Source: Actinoplanes sichuanensis
Lineage (GTDB): Bacteria > Actinomycetota > Actinomycetes > Mycobacteriales > Micromonosporaceae
Assembly (NCBI RefSeq): GCF_033097365.1
Contig: NZ_AP028461.1
Location: 992,001 to 1,056,000, forward strand
Reading direction: 5' to 3'
Length of the DNA stretch: 64,000 nt
Shown: positions 24,416 to 32,681 of the stretch, in pieces
Position numbering within the stretch: position 1 is the stretch's first letter
Layout of the letters: each line of letters opens with the position of its first letter
Program-made: the position numbers and the translations under genes
Notes under the pieces: generated by a model
Database searches by the model: none
What the model was told of the DNA's origin: nothing
The model's input: only the letters and a program-made list of their open reading frames with translations

Positions 24416-26047
24416 ATGAGCGAACACGTTTCCGACAGCACCGAGTGGCAGACCCTTCAGGGGCTGGCCGAGAAATTCGCCGCGGTGCACCTGCGTGACC
24501 TGTTCGGCAGCGACCCGCAGCGGGGCGAGCGCTACGCCGCCGAGGTCGCCGGCCTCTATGTGGACTACAGCAAGAACCTGGTCACCGACGAGGTGCTGAG
24601 CGCCCTGTTCGCGCTGGCGCAGCGGGCGAGGCTGAGCGAGAAGATCACCGGCATGTTCTCCGGTGAGCACATCAACATCACCGAGGACCGTGCCGTCCTG
24701 CACACCGCGCTGCGCCTGCCGCGTGACGCGTCGCTCGTCGTCGACGGGCAGGACGTGGTCGCCGACGTGCACGAGGTCCTCGACAAGATGGGCGCCTTCG
24801 CCGACAAGGTGCGCTCGGGAGAGTGGAAGGGCCACACCGGCGAGCACATCAAGACCGTCGTCAACATCGGTATCGGCGGCTCCGACCTGGGCCCGGTGAT
24901 GGCCTATGAGGCGCTGAAGGACTTCACCCAGCGCGACATCGAGTGCCGCTTCATCTCGAACATCGACCCCACCGACCTGTTCGAGAAGACGCACGACCTC
25001 GACCCGGCCACCACCCTGTTCATCGTGGTGTCCAAGACCTTCACCACCCAGGAGACGCTGACCAACGCCAAGGAGGCCCGCGCCTGGCTGCTGGAGGGTC
25101 TCGGTGGTGACGCGGCCGCGGTCGCCAAGCACTTCGTCGCGGTCAGCACCAACGCGTCCAAGGTCGCCGACTTCGGCATCGACACGGCCAACATGTTCGG
25201 TTTCTGGGACTGGGTGGGCGGCCGCTACTCGCTGCCGTCGGCTGTCGGCCTCTCCGTCATGATCGCGATCGGTAAGGAGCGGTTCGCCGAGATGCTCTCC
25301 GGCTACCACGCCGTCGACGAGCATTTCCGCAGCACTCCGGTCGAGCGCAACGTGCCGGCCCTGCTCGGCCTGATCAACGTCTGGTATGACACGTTCCTCG
25401 GCGCCCAGTCGCACGCCGTCCTGCCCTACGCGCAGTATCTGCACCGGTTCGCCGCCTACCTGCAGCAGCTCACCATGGAGAGCAACGGCAAGTCGGTGCG
25501 CCTGTCCGGCGAGCCGGCCACCTTCCAGACCGGTGAGGTCTTCTGGGGCGAGCCCGGCACCAACGGCCAGCACGCCTTCTACCAGCTGATCCACCAGGGC
25601 ACCAAGCTGATCCCGGCCGACTTCATCGGTTTCAGCGTGCCCAACCACGACATCGGCGAGATGCACGACCTGTTCATGTCCAACTTCCTGGCCCAGACCG
25701 GCGCGCTCGCCTTCGGCCGCACGCTGGAGCAGGTCGAGGCCGAGGGCACCGACCCGAAGATCGCGCCGCACCGGGTCATGCAGGGCAACCACCCGACCAC
25801 CACGATCCTCGCCGAGCGGCTCGACCCCGCCACGTTCGGGCAGCTGGTGGCCCTCTACGAGCACATCACGTTCACCCAGGGCGTGATCTGGGAGATCAAC
25901 TCGTTCGATCAGTGGGGTGTGGAGCTCGGCAAGGTGATGGCCAACCAGCTCGCGCCGAAACTGACGTCCCGGGAGACCCCGGCCGACGACGGTGACTCGT
26001 CGACCAACGCGCTGATCAAGCGGTACCGGTCACAGCGCGGCCGCTGA
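24416..26047 (+). CDS. pgi: Glucose-6-phosphate isomerase
   Basis: 543 residues from ATG 24416 with GGGAGAG upstream. It interconverts glucose 6-phosphate and fructose 6-phosphate in the cytoplasm. Family signatures are complete: YVDYSKN, the phosphate-binding [40 protein letters not shown], and [10 protein letters not shown] with [20 protein letters not shown] including the catalytic His. The length matches the long bacterial Pgi class. Carbon flow from the many extracellular glycosidases of the window would enter here, but a standalone pgi is housekeeping. A perfect hairpin immediately follows the stop. Confidence 0.97.
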   Translation: MSEHVSDSTEWQTLQGLAEKFAAVHLRDLFGSDPQRGERYAAEVAGLYVDYSKNLVTDEVLSALFALAQRARLSEKITGMFSGEHINITEDRAVLHTALRLPRDASLVVDGQDVVADVHEVLDKMGAFADKVRSGEWKGHTGEHIKTVVNIGIGGSDLGPVMAYEALKDFTQRDIECRFISNIDPTDLFEKTHDLDPATTLFIVVSKTFTTQETLTNAKEARAWLLEGLGGDAAAVAKHFVAVSTNASKVADFGIDTANMFGFWDWVGGRYSLPSAVGLSVMIAIGKERFAEMLSGYHAVDEHFRSTPVERNVPALLGLINVWYDTFLGAQSHAVLPYAQYLHRFAAYLQQLTMESNGKSVRLSGEPATFQTGEVFWGEPGTNGQHAFYQLIHQGTKLIPADFIGFSVPNHDIGEMHDLFMSNFLAQTGALAFGRTLEQVEAEGTDPKIAPHRVMQGNHPTTTILAERLDPATFGQLVALYEHITFTQGVIWEINSFDQWGVELGKVMANQLAPKLTSRETPADDGDSSTNALIKRYRSQRGR

Positions 26048-26054
26048 AATCTCT

Positions 26055-26092
26055 AGGCTCAGGGCCGTGGACACGAACACGGCCCTGAGCCT
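26055..26092 (+). terminator. Perfect 15-bp hairpin covering the next gene's start codon
   Basis: AGGCTCAGGGCCGTG (26055-26069) pairs perfectly with CACGGCCCTGAGCCT (26078-26092) across an 8-nt loop. It begins 8 nt after the pgi stop, so it looks like the pgi terminator, yet the last three bases of the left arm are the GTG start of the AlkZ-like gene and the right arm lies in its coding region. It could therefore also limit translation of that gene. No T tract follows. Confidence 0.7.
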
Positions 26093-27134
26093 CCGGATGA
26101 CCAGCCTGCTCCTCGGTGCTCAGACCCGGCCGGACGTGCTCGGCATCGTCGAGTGGTTCGGCGCCATGCAGGCACAAGACCTCAACAGCGTGCTCTGGTC
26201 GCTCGGTGCCCGGCTGCCCGGGTCGACGCTGCCCGAGGTGGTCGCCGCCACCGAGCGCGGCGACGTGGTGCGCACCTGGCCGATGCGCGGCACGGTCCAC
26301 CTGATCCCGTCCGCCGACGCTCACTGGATGTTGGAGCTGGCGGGCGTCCGCAGTCTCAGTGGCGTGGCGAAACGGTGGGAGTTCCTGGGGCTCGACGAGA
26401 AGACCGCGCACCAGGCGATGGATGTTCTGGGCGCGGCGGTCGCGTCCGGCGGCGGCCGGCTGACCCGTTCCGAGTGCCTGGCCGCGTTGACCGACAGCGG
26501 CATCTCGGTCGAGGGCCAGCGCGGTTACCACCTGCTCTGGTATGTGAGTCAGCGCGGCGTGACGGCGATCGCGCCCAACCGGGGCAGCGAGCAGACGTTC
26601 GTTCTGCTCGACGAGTGGGCGACCGCGCGCAACAGCCCGTCCCGTGAGGAGGGCCTGGCCGTCTTCGCGAAGCGGTATTTCCGCTCGCACGGTCCGACGA
26701 CGGTGAAGGACTTCTCCGGCTGGACCGGTTTGACCATCACCGACTGCCGCAAGGGTGTGGCGGCGGCCGGTCTCACGGCGGTCGACGTCGACGGCGTCGA
26801 GATGTGGGTCGACCCGGAGGTCCTGGATGCCGGTCCGGTGACCGGGTGGTGGGCACTGCCCGGCTTCGACGAGTACATGCTGGGTTACAAGGACCGCTCG
26901 ATGATGGCCACCAAGGAGCAGATCGCCAAGATCATCCCGGGTGGCAACGGTATCTTCCAGTCCACTCTGGTCCGCGACGGCCGGGTGATGGCCACCTGGA
27001 AACGAACCCTGGGCAAGAAGGCGGTGACGGTGACCGTCCAGCCGCTGGCCGACTTCGACCTGGCCGAGGCCGTCCCGGCGCTGGAGCCGTTCGCCGCTTT
27101 CGTGGGCCTTCCGCTGGCCGTCAAATCCCTCTGA
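26067..27134 (+). CDS. AlkZ-like winged-helix DNA glycosylase (HTH_42 family)
   Basis: 355 residues if GTG 26067 is used; ATG 26097 is the alternative and would put the hairpin entirely upstream. The family pattern includes the LSLR opening, GAMQAQDLNS with the QxQ/QxD catalytic motif, RTWPMRGTVHLIP, and a C-terminal WWALPGFDEYMLGYKDRS. AlkZ and YcaQ remove bulky or crosslinked alkyl adducts from DNA. Some members are self-resistance factors in natural-product clusters, but no such cluster is visible here, so a general repair role is more likely. The LSLR motif favours the GTG start. Confidence 0.88.
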   Translation: MDTNTALSLRMTSLLLGAQTRPDVLGIVEWFGAMQAQDLNSVLWSLGARLPGSTLPEVVAATERGDVVRTWPMRGTVHLIPSADAHWMLELAGVRSLSGVAKRWEFLGLDEKTAHQAMDVLGAAVASGGGRLTRSECLAALTDSGISVEGQRGYHLLWYVSQRGVTAIAPNRGSEQTFVLLDEWATARNSPSREEGLAVFAKRYFRSHGPTTVKDFSGWTGLTITDCRKGVAAAGLTAVDVDGVEMWVDPEVLDAGPVTGWWALPGFDEYMLGYKDRSMMATKEQIAKIIPGGNGIFQSTLVRDGRVMATWKRTLGKKAVTVTVQPLADFDLAEAVPALEPFAAFVGLPLAVKSL

Positions 27135-27289
27135 AAGTCGATCAGTCACCACCACCCCCGTCCGTCGGCGTCTGAGATCGAGGTCGGCGGGCGAGGGGTG
27201 CGCTAGGCGTAGGGATCGCGGTCGCCGCCGCGTACCGCGGCGGCGACCCCGCCAGGACGTAGATCCGGCCGCTACGGTGGACACGAATA

Positions 27290-27303
27290 TAGAACGTGTT
27301 CTA
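27290..27303. promoter_or_regulatory. KstR-type operator
   Basis: TAGAACGTGTTCTA fits the published KstR consensus TNNAACNNGTTNNA at every fixed position and extends to a CTAG-like flank (GTTCTAG). It lies 33 nt upstream of the metal-dependent hydrolase start codon and overlaps where a -10/-35 region would be expected. KstR is a TetR-family repressor of cholesterol catabolism in mycobacteria and rhodococci. No regulator or steroid gene is present in the window. Confidence 0.6.
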
Positions 27304-27335
27304 GTTTTGAGGGCCCGGTGTCTGCGAGGTGTGCG

Positions 27336-28262
27336 ATGACGGATCTGCCCATCCGACGGATCGACTTCCGCCTGGACGAGAGCATTCCGTTTCAGTGGCT
27401 GCCCAGCCATCCGAAGTTCGGGCTCATGTGCAACGCGATCAGCATCATCGCCGTGGCGTTCGAGAAGTTCATCGTGGCCTCGACCAGGAAGGCGATCCCG
27501 CTGATCACCGACCCGGCGGCGGCCGAGGAGGCCGAGTCGTTCCTGCGGCAGGAGGCCCAGCACGCCAAGAATCACCGGCGGCACGTGGCGGTGCTCGTCG
27601 CGAAGTACCCGGGCCTGCAGGAGGTCGTCGACGAGGCCGTCGCCAGCTATGACGAACTCCTGCGCACCCGCCCGCTGGAGTGGCAACTGGCGTACACCGC
27701 GGATCTGGAGGCGACCTTCACGCCCCTCTTCAAGATCATGCTGGATCACGAGGACGTCCTGTTCCGCCCGGGCGACGAGCGGGTGGCCTCGCTGTTCCTG
27801 TGGCATTTCTGCGAGGAGGTGGAGCACCGCAGTTCGGCACTCGTCGTCTTCGACGCGGTCGTGCACAACCGCTGGTACCGCAGCCGCGTCACCAAGGCCA
27901 CCTTCAGCCATGTCATGACCGTCTACCGCAACATCCTGCGCGGCTTCGACAGGCATGTGCCGGAGGCCGACCGCCGCGCCGAGTACCGCAACATCTCCCC
28001 CGACGGTGTTCGCCGCGAGGAGGCCCTCACTCGGCTCCCGCTCGCCGGTGGCCTGCGGAAACGCCTCGGCATCGCACCGCCGTCACCGTTCGCGCCGGCC
28101 GGCAACGCCGAGATGACGGCCCTCGTCTACCGCCTGCTGCGCTCCCAGGTCCCGCACCATCGACCCGCGAACGAGCCGCTCCCGGCCTTCGCCGCCGGCT
28201 GGTTCGAGGCCTACGACCGCGGCCTCGACCTCAGCCTCTACTACTCCGCGACCGCGAAGTGA
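27336..28262 (+). CDS. Predicted metal-dependent hydrolase (PF10118)
   Basis: 308 residues from ATG 27336, with GAGGTG upstream. The helical family pattern includes conserved metal-ligand candidates: FLRQEAQHAKNH, EDVLFRPGDE and LFLWHFCEEVEHRS, an ExxxH set reminiscent of ferritin-like diiron or di-metal proteins. The reaction is not known. The stop overlaps the GTG of the next membrane protein by 4 nt, so the pair is translationally coupled. A KstR-type operator precedes it, hinting at control by a lipid- or sterol-derived acyl-CoA. Confidence 0.8.
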   Translation: MTDLPIRRIDFRLDESIPFQWLPSHPKFGLMCNAISIIAVAFEKFIVASTRKAIPLITDPAAAEEAESFLRQEAQHAKNHRRHVAVLVAKYPGLQEVVDEAVASYDELLRTRPLEWQLAYTADLEATFTPLFKIMLDHEDVLFRPGDERVASLFLWHFCEEVEHRSSALVVFDAVVHNRWYRSRVTKATFSHVMTVYRNILRGFDRHVPEADRRAEYRNISPDGVRREEALTRLPLAGGLRKRLGIAPPSPFAPAGNAEMTALVYRLLRSQVPHHRPANEPLPAFAAGWFEAYDRGLDLSLYYSATAK

Positions 28263-29263
28263 AGACCGCCGGCCCGTGCCATCCGGATTTCGCGGCGCTC
28301 GCCGACACTCTCGGCCAGATCAACTGCAACACCGCAAACCCCCTGGTCACGGTACGGGACCCGAGTGCGCTTCAAAGCTGGACCCAGCCGGTGCTGGAAC
28401 TGGTCGTGCTGGCCGGCGCGATAGCCGCCCTGAGCCACGCGATCCGTTGGTGGCGACAGCGCGACGACCCGTCGAACCTTGGACTGTGGCTCGCCACCAT
28501 CGTCTACGTGCTGATCCTGGAGCCGCCGCTGTACTTCCCGGACCTGTTCGGCCTGGACGAGCAGGTCGGGCTGATCTTCGTACACAACGTCTTCACGGTG
28601 CAGTTCCTCTACGACCGGCTGCCGCTGTACATCGTGGCCTTCTACCCCGCGATGACGTACCTCGCCTATGCCCTCGTCCAGCGGACCGGCATCCTGGACC
28701 GCCGCAATCCGCTGGTCGGCGCGGCGTGCGTCGCGGTGGTCTTCCATGTCGGCTACGAGATCTTCGACCAGTTGGGGCCGGATCTGCGCTGGTGGGTGTG
28801 GAACCCGGCCGCGCCGTCGAACACGCCGATGCTCGGCGCCGCGCCGCTGACCAGTGCCGTCATCTTCGCGGCGGCCGCACCGTTCGGGACCGCGCTGCTG
28901 ACCCGGCTGCTGCTGGCCGGCCACCCGCTGCGGGCGTGGCGGATCCTCGCCGTGGGGGTGCTGACCCCGCTCGCGATGATGGTGTTCTCGATCCCCACGT
29001 TGCCGTTCGGGCCGACCGGGCGGACCGTCGTGCTGTGGCTGGAACTGGTGGTCCTGGTGGTCGTCGCGATCTCGGCACTGCGTCCGGGGGCGGGCACGGA
29101 CCGGTACGCGCCGGTCGCCGGCACGATCTACCTGCTGGTGATGGCGCTGCTGTGGACGGCGGGAGACGCCCCGCCGATCGTGATCGTCTACGCGCTGGGG
29201 TGGACCGTGGTCCTGCTGGCGCTGTCCCGGCGAGCCCTTGCAGGCATTGGTCGGCGTCTATAG
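28259..29263 (+). CDS. Polytopic membrane protein coupled to metal-dependent hydrolase
   Basis: 334 residues from GTG 28259 overlapping the hydrolase stop. The first 35 residues are extracytoplasmic-looking (CHPDFAALADTLGQINC with two cysteines), then seven or eight hydrophobic helices follow, for example VLELVVLAGAIAALSHAI and LWLATIVYVLILEPPLYFPD. I recognise no transport or enzyme signature. The aromatic-rich loops and conserved His (VVFHVGYEIFDQLGPDLRWW) recall membrane lipid-modifying proteins, but this is only an impression. It probably works with the upstream hydrolase at the membrane. Confidence 0.75.
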   Translation: MKTAGPCHPDFAALADTLGQINCNTANPLVTVRDPSALQSWTQPVLELVVLAGAIAALSHAIRWWRQRDDPSNLGLWLATIVYVLILEPPLYFPDLFGLDEQVGLIFVHNVFTVQFLYDRLPLYIVAFYPAMTYLAYALVQRTGILDRRNPLVGAACVAVVFHVGYEIFDQLGPDLRWWVWNPAAPSNTPMLGAAPLTSAVIFAAAAPFGTALLTRLLLAGHPLRAWRILAVGVLTPLAMMVFSIPTLPFGPTGRTVVLWLELVVLVVVAISALRPGAGTDRYAPVAGTIYLLVMALLWTAGDAPPIVIVYALGWTVVLLALSRRALAGIGRRL

Positions 29264-29277
29264 CATGCAGAGCGTAG

Positions 29278-29289
29278 TGAAAGCTTTCA
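29278..29289. promoter_or_regulatory. Perfect palindrome upstream of PL11 lyase
   Basis: TGAAAGCTTTCA is a perfect 12-bp palindrome 128 nt upstream of the lyase start. GAAA/TTTC palindromes are operators of LacI-type regulators of xylan and related polysaccharide genes in Streptomyces (for example BxlR-type sites). It starts 15 nt after the previous gene and marks the start of the polysaccharide-degradation neighbourhood. Confidence 0.5.
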
Positions 29290-29416
29290 ACCGTGGCTGA
29301 CCTGCCATGATCCCCGCATGTGCCGGTCGCCTGACAGAAAGGCGGCTACGCGTCACCGGCTGCGCCGAATAATCGCGCCGGCATCCCCGTACCCCCGAAA
29401 AAGGTTTGGATCCCCC

Positions 29417-31192
29417 ATGTTCAAACTGCTCACCGGTGTCGCCGCGGTGGTAACCGCCGTGACACTGGCCGTACCCGGCGTGCCCGCCAGTGTCCAGGCC
29501 GCCGCCCCCACCGAGAACCGTGCGCTGATCAGCCTCCGCGCCGGCGGCGGCAACTTCCTCTCGTGGCGTCTTCTCGACACCGACCCGGCCGGCGTCACCT
29601 TCGACGTCTACCGCGACGGCGCCCGGATCGCCACCGCCACCGACACCAACTTCACCGACGCCGGCGCCCCGGTCGGCGCCACCTACACCGTCCGGCCCAC
29701 CGGCGTCTCGACCCTGGCCGCGGCCGCCCCGGTCACCGCGCTCGCCGCCGCCTACCAGGACGTTCCCATCCAGATCCCGGCCGGTGGCACCACCCCGGAC
29801 GGCGTCGCCTACACCTACAGCGCCAACGACGCCTCGGTCGGCGACCTCGACGGCGACGGCTCCTACGAGATCGTCCTCAAATGGGACCCGTCCAACGCCA
29901 AGGACAACTCGCAGTCCGGCTACACCGGGCCGGTCTACATCGACGCGTACAAGCTGAACGGCACCCGCCTCTGGCGGATCAACCTGGGTAGGAACATCCG
30001 GGCCGGTGCCCACTACACCCAGTTCCAGGTCTTCGACTACGACGGCGACGGCAAGGCCGAGGTCGCCATGAAGACCGCCGACGGTACGGTCGACGGCGGC
30101 GGAACGGTGATCGGCAGTTCCAGTGCCGACTACCGCAACTCCTCCGGCTACATCCTGACCGGCCCCGAGTTCCTGACCGTCTTCAACGGGCAGACCGGGC
30201 GGGCCATGGCCACCGCCGACTACGTGCCGGCCCGCGGCACCGTCTCGTCCTGGGGTGACAGCTACGGCAACCGCGTCGACCGGTTCCTCGCCGGCACCGC
30301 CTACGTCACCGGGTCCTACCCGAGCATCATCATGGCCCGCGGCTACTACACCCGCTCGGTGATCGTGGCCTGGGACTTCCGCAACGGCGCGCTGACCCGC
30401 CGCTGGACCTTCGACAGCAACTCGTCGACGAACGGCTCGGCCTGGGCCGGCCAGGGCAACCATCAGCTCTCCATCGCCGACGTCGACAGCGACGGCAAGG
30501 ACGAGATCATGTACGGGGCGATGGCCGTCGACGACAACGGGTACGGACTGTGGACCAACGGGCAGGGGCACGGGGACGCGTACCACGTCGGTGATCTGAT
30601 CCCCAGCCGTGCCGGTCTCGAAGTCTTCAAGGTCGACGAGAGCACCACCAAACTCGCCGCCTGGATGGCCGACGCCCGTACCGGATCGATCATCTGGTCC
30701 AACGCGTCCTGCGGCTGCGACAACGGCCGCGGTGTCTCCGCCGACGTCTACGCGGGCAGCCCCGGCGCCGAATCGTGGTCGTCCGCCGTCTCCGGCATCT
30801 ACAACACGTCCGGGCAGAACATCGGCCGCAAACCGTCGAGTGCCAACTTCGTCATCTGGTGGGACGGCGACGCCCAGCGGGAACTGCTCGACGGAACGCA
30901 CATCGACAAGTACGGGACCAGCGCCGACACCCGCCTGCTGACCGCGGACGGCGTGCACTCCAACAACGGCACCAAGGCCACGCCGTCGGTGCAGGCCGAC
31001 ATCCTCGGGGACTGGCGGGAGGAGGTCATCTGGCCCACCACCGGTAACAACGCCCTGCGGATCTACTCCACCACCGACGCCACGAGCATCTCCCGGCCGT
31101 CGTTGATGCAGGACCGGATGTACCGCGAGGCGGTGGCCTGGCAGAACACCGCCTACAACCAGCCGCCGCACCCCAGCTTCGCGATCGGCTGA
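29417..31192 (+). CDS. Secreted rhamnogalacturonan lyase (PL11 type)
   Basis: 591 residues from ATG 29417, after a signal peptide ending about residue 30 (ASVQAAAP). The mature protein begins with the family's ENRALISLRAGGGNFLSWRL fibronectin-like segment and continues as an eight-bladed propeller rich in Ca-binding loops: DLDGDGSYEIVLKWD, DYDGDGKAEVAMKTADG and DVDSDGKDEIMYGAM. The order and length match YesW/YesX-type enzymes that cleave the pectin backbone by beta-elimination. No carbohydrate-binding module is attached. Endo or exo mode cannot be told. An intrinsic terminator follows. Confidence 0.93.
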   Translation: MFKLLTGVAAVVTAVTLAVPGVPASVQAAAPTENRALISLRAGGGNFLSWRLLDTDPAGVTFDVYRDGARIATATDTNFTDAGAPVGATYTVRPTGVSTLAAAAPVTALAAAYQDVPIQIPAGGTTPDGVAYTYSANDASVGDLDGDGSYEIVLKWDPSNAKDNSQSGYTGPVYIDAYKLNGTRLWRINLGRNIRAGAHYTQFQVFDYDGDGKAEVAMKTADGTVDGGGTVIGSSSADYRNSSGYILTGPEFLTVFNGQTGRAMATADYVPARGTVSSWGDSYGNRVDRFLAGTAYVTGSYPSIIMARGYYTRSVIVAWDFRNGALTRRWTFDSNSSTNGSAWAGQGNHQLSIADVDSDGKDEIMYGAMAVDDNGYGLWTNGQGHGDAYHVGDLIPSRAGLEVFKVDESTTKLAAWMADARTGSIIWSNASCGCDNGRGVSADVYAGSPGAESWSSAVSGIYNTSGQNIGRKPSSANFVIWWDGDAQRELLDGTHIDKYGTSADTRLLTADGVHSNNGTKATPSVQADILGDWREEVIWPTTGNNALRIYSTTDATSISRPSLMQDRMYREAVAWQNTAYNQPPHPSFAIG

Positions 31193-31204
31193 GCCCGCTG
31201 TCCG

Positions 31205-31237
31205 GATGGCGCACGGGCCGTCGGCTCGTGCGCCATC
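31205..31237. terminator. Intrinsic terminator hairpin after PL11 lyase
   Basis: GATGGCGCACGGGCC and GGCTCGTGCGCCATC form a 15-bp stem (one G-T pair) with a GTC loop, 12 nt after the lyase stop. It ends 14 nt before the start of the HD-domain gene, so that gene's ribosome binding site would be close to its foot. Confidence 0.75.
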
Positions 31238-31251
31238 TCTACACTCGACCC

Positions 31252-32037
31252 ATGGGTTACACAATCGGTGACCTGATGGCCACCCTCAGTGAATCTGGTC
31301 GGCATGGCGACGTTCTTCCGGTCTGGAACGCCTACGAGGTCGCCAAACGCGCTCATGGTCGGCAACGCCGGCGCAACGGTGATCCCTACATCAGCCACCC
31401 GGTCGCGGTCGCCGGAATCGTTGCCGGTCACGGCGGTAACCGTTCCGCTGTCTGTGCGGCGCTGCTGCACGATGTCATCGAGGACACGCGCGTCACGTCG
31501 GGCCGGCTGCATGCCGAGTTCGGACCCGACGTCGCGAACCTGGTGGAGGATCTGACTCTCGACGTCGTGCGGACCACTCCATCGGACAGGTCCGGTGCAG
31601 CGCTTGTCGCGGTCGCCGACCGGCTGCACAATCTGCGGACCATTCGACCGCTACCGCCTGCCAAGCGCCGGGAGAAGTCCCTGGACACGCTGGTCTTCCA
31701 CGTTCCGCTGGCCCATCGGTTGCAGGCCCCGGAGATCGCCGCAGAGCTGACCGCCCTCGCCTGTGCGGCTCTGGACAGCCTGGACAGCCCGGGAGTCCGG
31801 GAGCGCCGCCGCCGGATGACACAGGCCTTGCGCCGGGCCGATCCGCGCTCGGCGGCCGAGGTCGTCGCGGCCTTCGGCGGTGGAGCCGCCCTGATCAGTA
31901 GCGGCCTGATCCCGGAGTGGGCCCTCGTCTCCGGCGGCGCCGGGGCCCTGGCCCTGCTGACCGCCGCACTGTTCAGCCGGGACCCGCGCGCCGCCGAACG
32001 TCTGGCCGCCCTGCTCCGATCCCGCCACCCGGACTGA
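31252..32037 (+). CDS. RelA/SpoT-like HD hydrolase without synthetase domain, with C-terminal membrane helix
   Basis: 261 residues from ATG 31252. The (p)ppGpp-hydrolase HD motifs are in order: DPYISHPVAVAGI, CAALLHDVIEDTRVT and ALVAVADRLHNLRTI. No synthetase or TGS domain follows, so it resembles a small alarmone hydrolase. Uniquely, residues about 222-240 (LVSGGAGALALLTAALF) form a hydrophobic helix, which may tether it to the membrane. It could also hydrolyse a related nucleotide. No partner synthetase (toxSAS) is adjacent: its neighbours are a lyase and an acetyltransferase. Confidence 0.85.
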   Translation: MGYTIGDLMATLSESGRHGDVLPVWNAYEVAKRAHGRQRRRNGDPYISHPVAVAGIVAGHGGNRSAVCAALLHDVIEDTRVTSGRLHAEFGPDVANLVEDLTLDVVRTTPSDRSGAALVAVADRLHNLRTIRPLPPAKRREKSLDTLVFHVPLAHRLQAPEIAAELTALACAALDSLDSPGVRERRRRMTQALRRADPRSAAEVVAAFGGGAALISSGLIPEWALVSGGAGALALLTAALFSRDPRAAERLAALLRSRHPD

Positions 32038-32078
32038 TCCTCGGGGTCGGCGCCGTGCCCTCGCCGGGAGATTCGGCT

Positions 32079-32654
32079 TCACGCACTCCGGTCGGCGGCA
32101 TCCTCAGCGAGTAGGGCGTACACCGCCACGTCGCGGAAACCGTCGGGGAACCGGATCGCGCCGCGCAGGATGCCCTCGAGGGTGAAACCGAGCCGTTCGG
32201 CCAAATGCCGACTGCGGTCGTTCGTCGTCAGGGTCCGCATCTCGACCCGGTGCAGGCCGAGTTCGCCGAACGCATGACCGAGCACCGCGCCGACCGCCCG
32301 CCGAACCAGCCCGCGCCCCTCGACGTCGGCGTCGATCCAGAAACCCAGCTCGGCGCTTCCCGCGGCACCGTCGATGGTCAGAGTGGTGGCGCCGACCAGA
32401 CGGTGGCCGTCCCCGGCGGTCATGCCGATGGCCAGCGGAAGGCGGGTGCCGGCGAGCCAGTCCTGCCCGGAACGTTCCAGCCCGGCGAGTGTGGACTCCG
32501 GCGTGGGATCCATCCGAGTCGGCGACCAGACCGCAAGACGGGCCTGGTTGGCGACGAACAATTCGTGGTACGCCGAGGCGATGGCCGCCGTCCGCGGAAT
32601 CAGAACGATGCCGTCCCCGATGTTCCAGACGAACCGGACGCTGACCGTCGACAT
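32079..32654 (-). CDS. GNAT-family N-acetyltransferase (RimJ/RimL-like)
   Basis: 191 residues. The GNAT core is visible: VGATTLTIDGAAGSAELGFW as beta-3/4, then DADVEGRGLVRRAVGAVLGH as the Q/RxxGxG/A acetyl-CoA loop (here EGRGLVRRA), and LHRVEMRTLTTNDRSRHLAE with the typical N-xxS segment. The C-terminal LGFTLEGILRGAIRFPDGFR motif is characteristic of RimJ/RimL-type enzymes, which acetylate protein N-termini or small amines. The substrate is unknown. It lies between the convergent HD gene and the GH5 gene on the same strand. Confidence 0.9.
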   Translation of the reverse strand: MSTVSVRFVWNIGDGIVLIPRTAAIASAYHELFVANQARLAVWSPTRMDPTPESTLAGLERSGQDWLAGTRLPLAIGMTAGDGHRLVGATTLTIDGAAGSAELGFWIDADVEGRGLVRRAVGAVLGHAFGELGLHRVEMRTLTTNDRSRHLAERLGFTLEGILRGAIRFPDGFRDVAVYALLAEDAADRSA

Positions 32655-32681
32655 GCAGCGGATCGTAGACCAGTGGTCGTC

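Noticed and set aside
26067..27134. AlkZ-like gene as a natural-product self-resistance marker
   Set aside because: No polyketide, NRPS or other cluster genes are near, so a general repair role is more likely.
26016..27956. 646-residue minus ORF opposite the AlkZ-like and hydrolase genes
   Set aside because: Its translation is Arg/Gly/Asp-rich without motifs, whereas both plus genes have clear family signatures.
31193..31251. Possible riboswitch before the HD gene
   Set aside because: The structure is a simple terminator stem after PL11; no conserved ligand-binding elements are seen.
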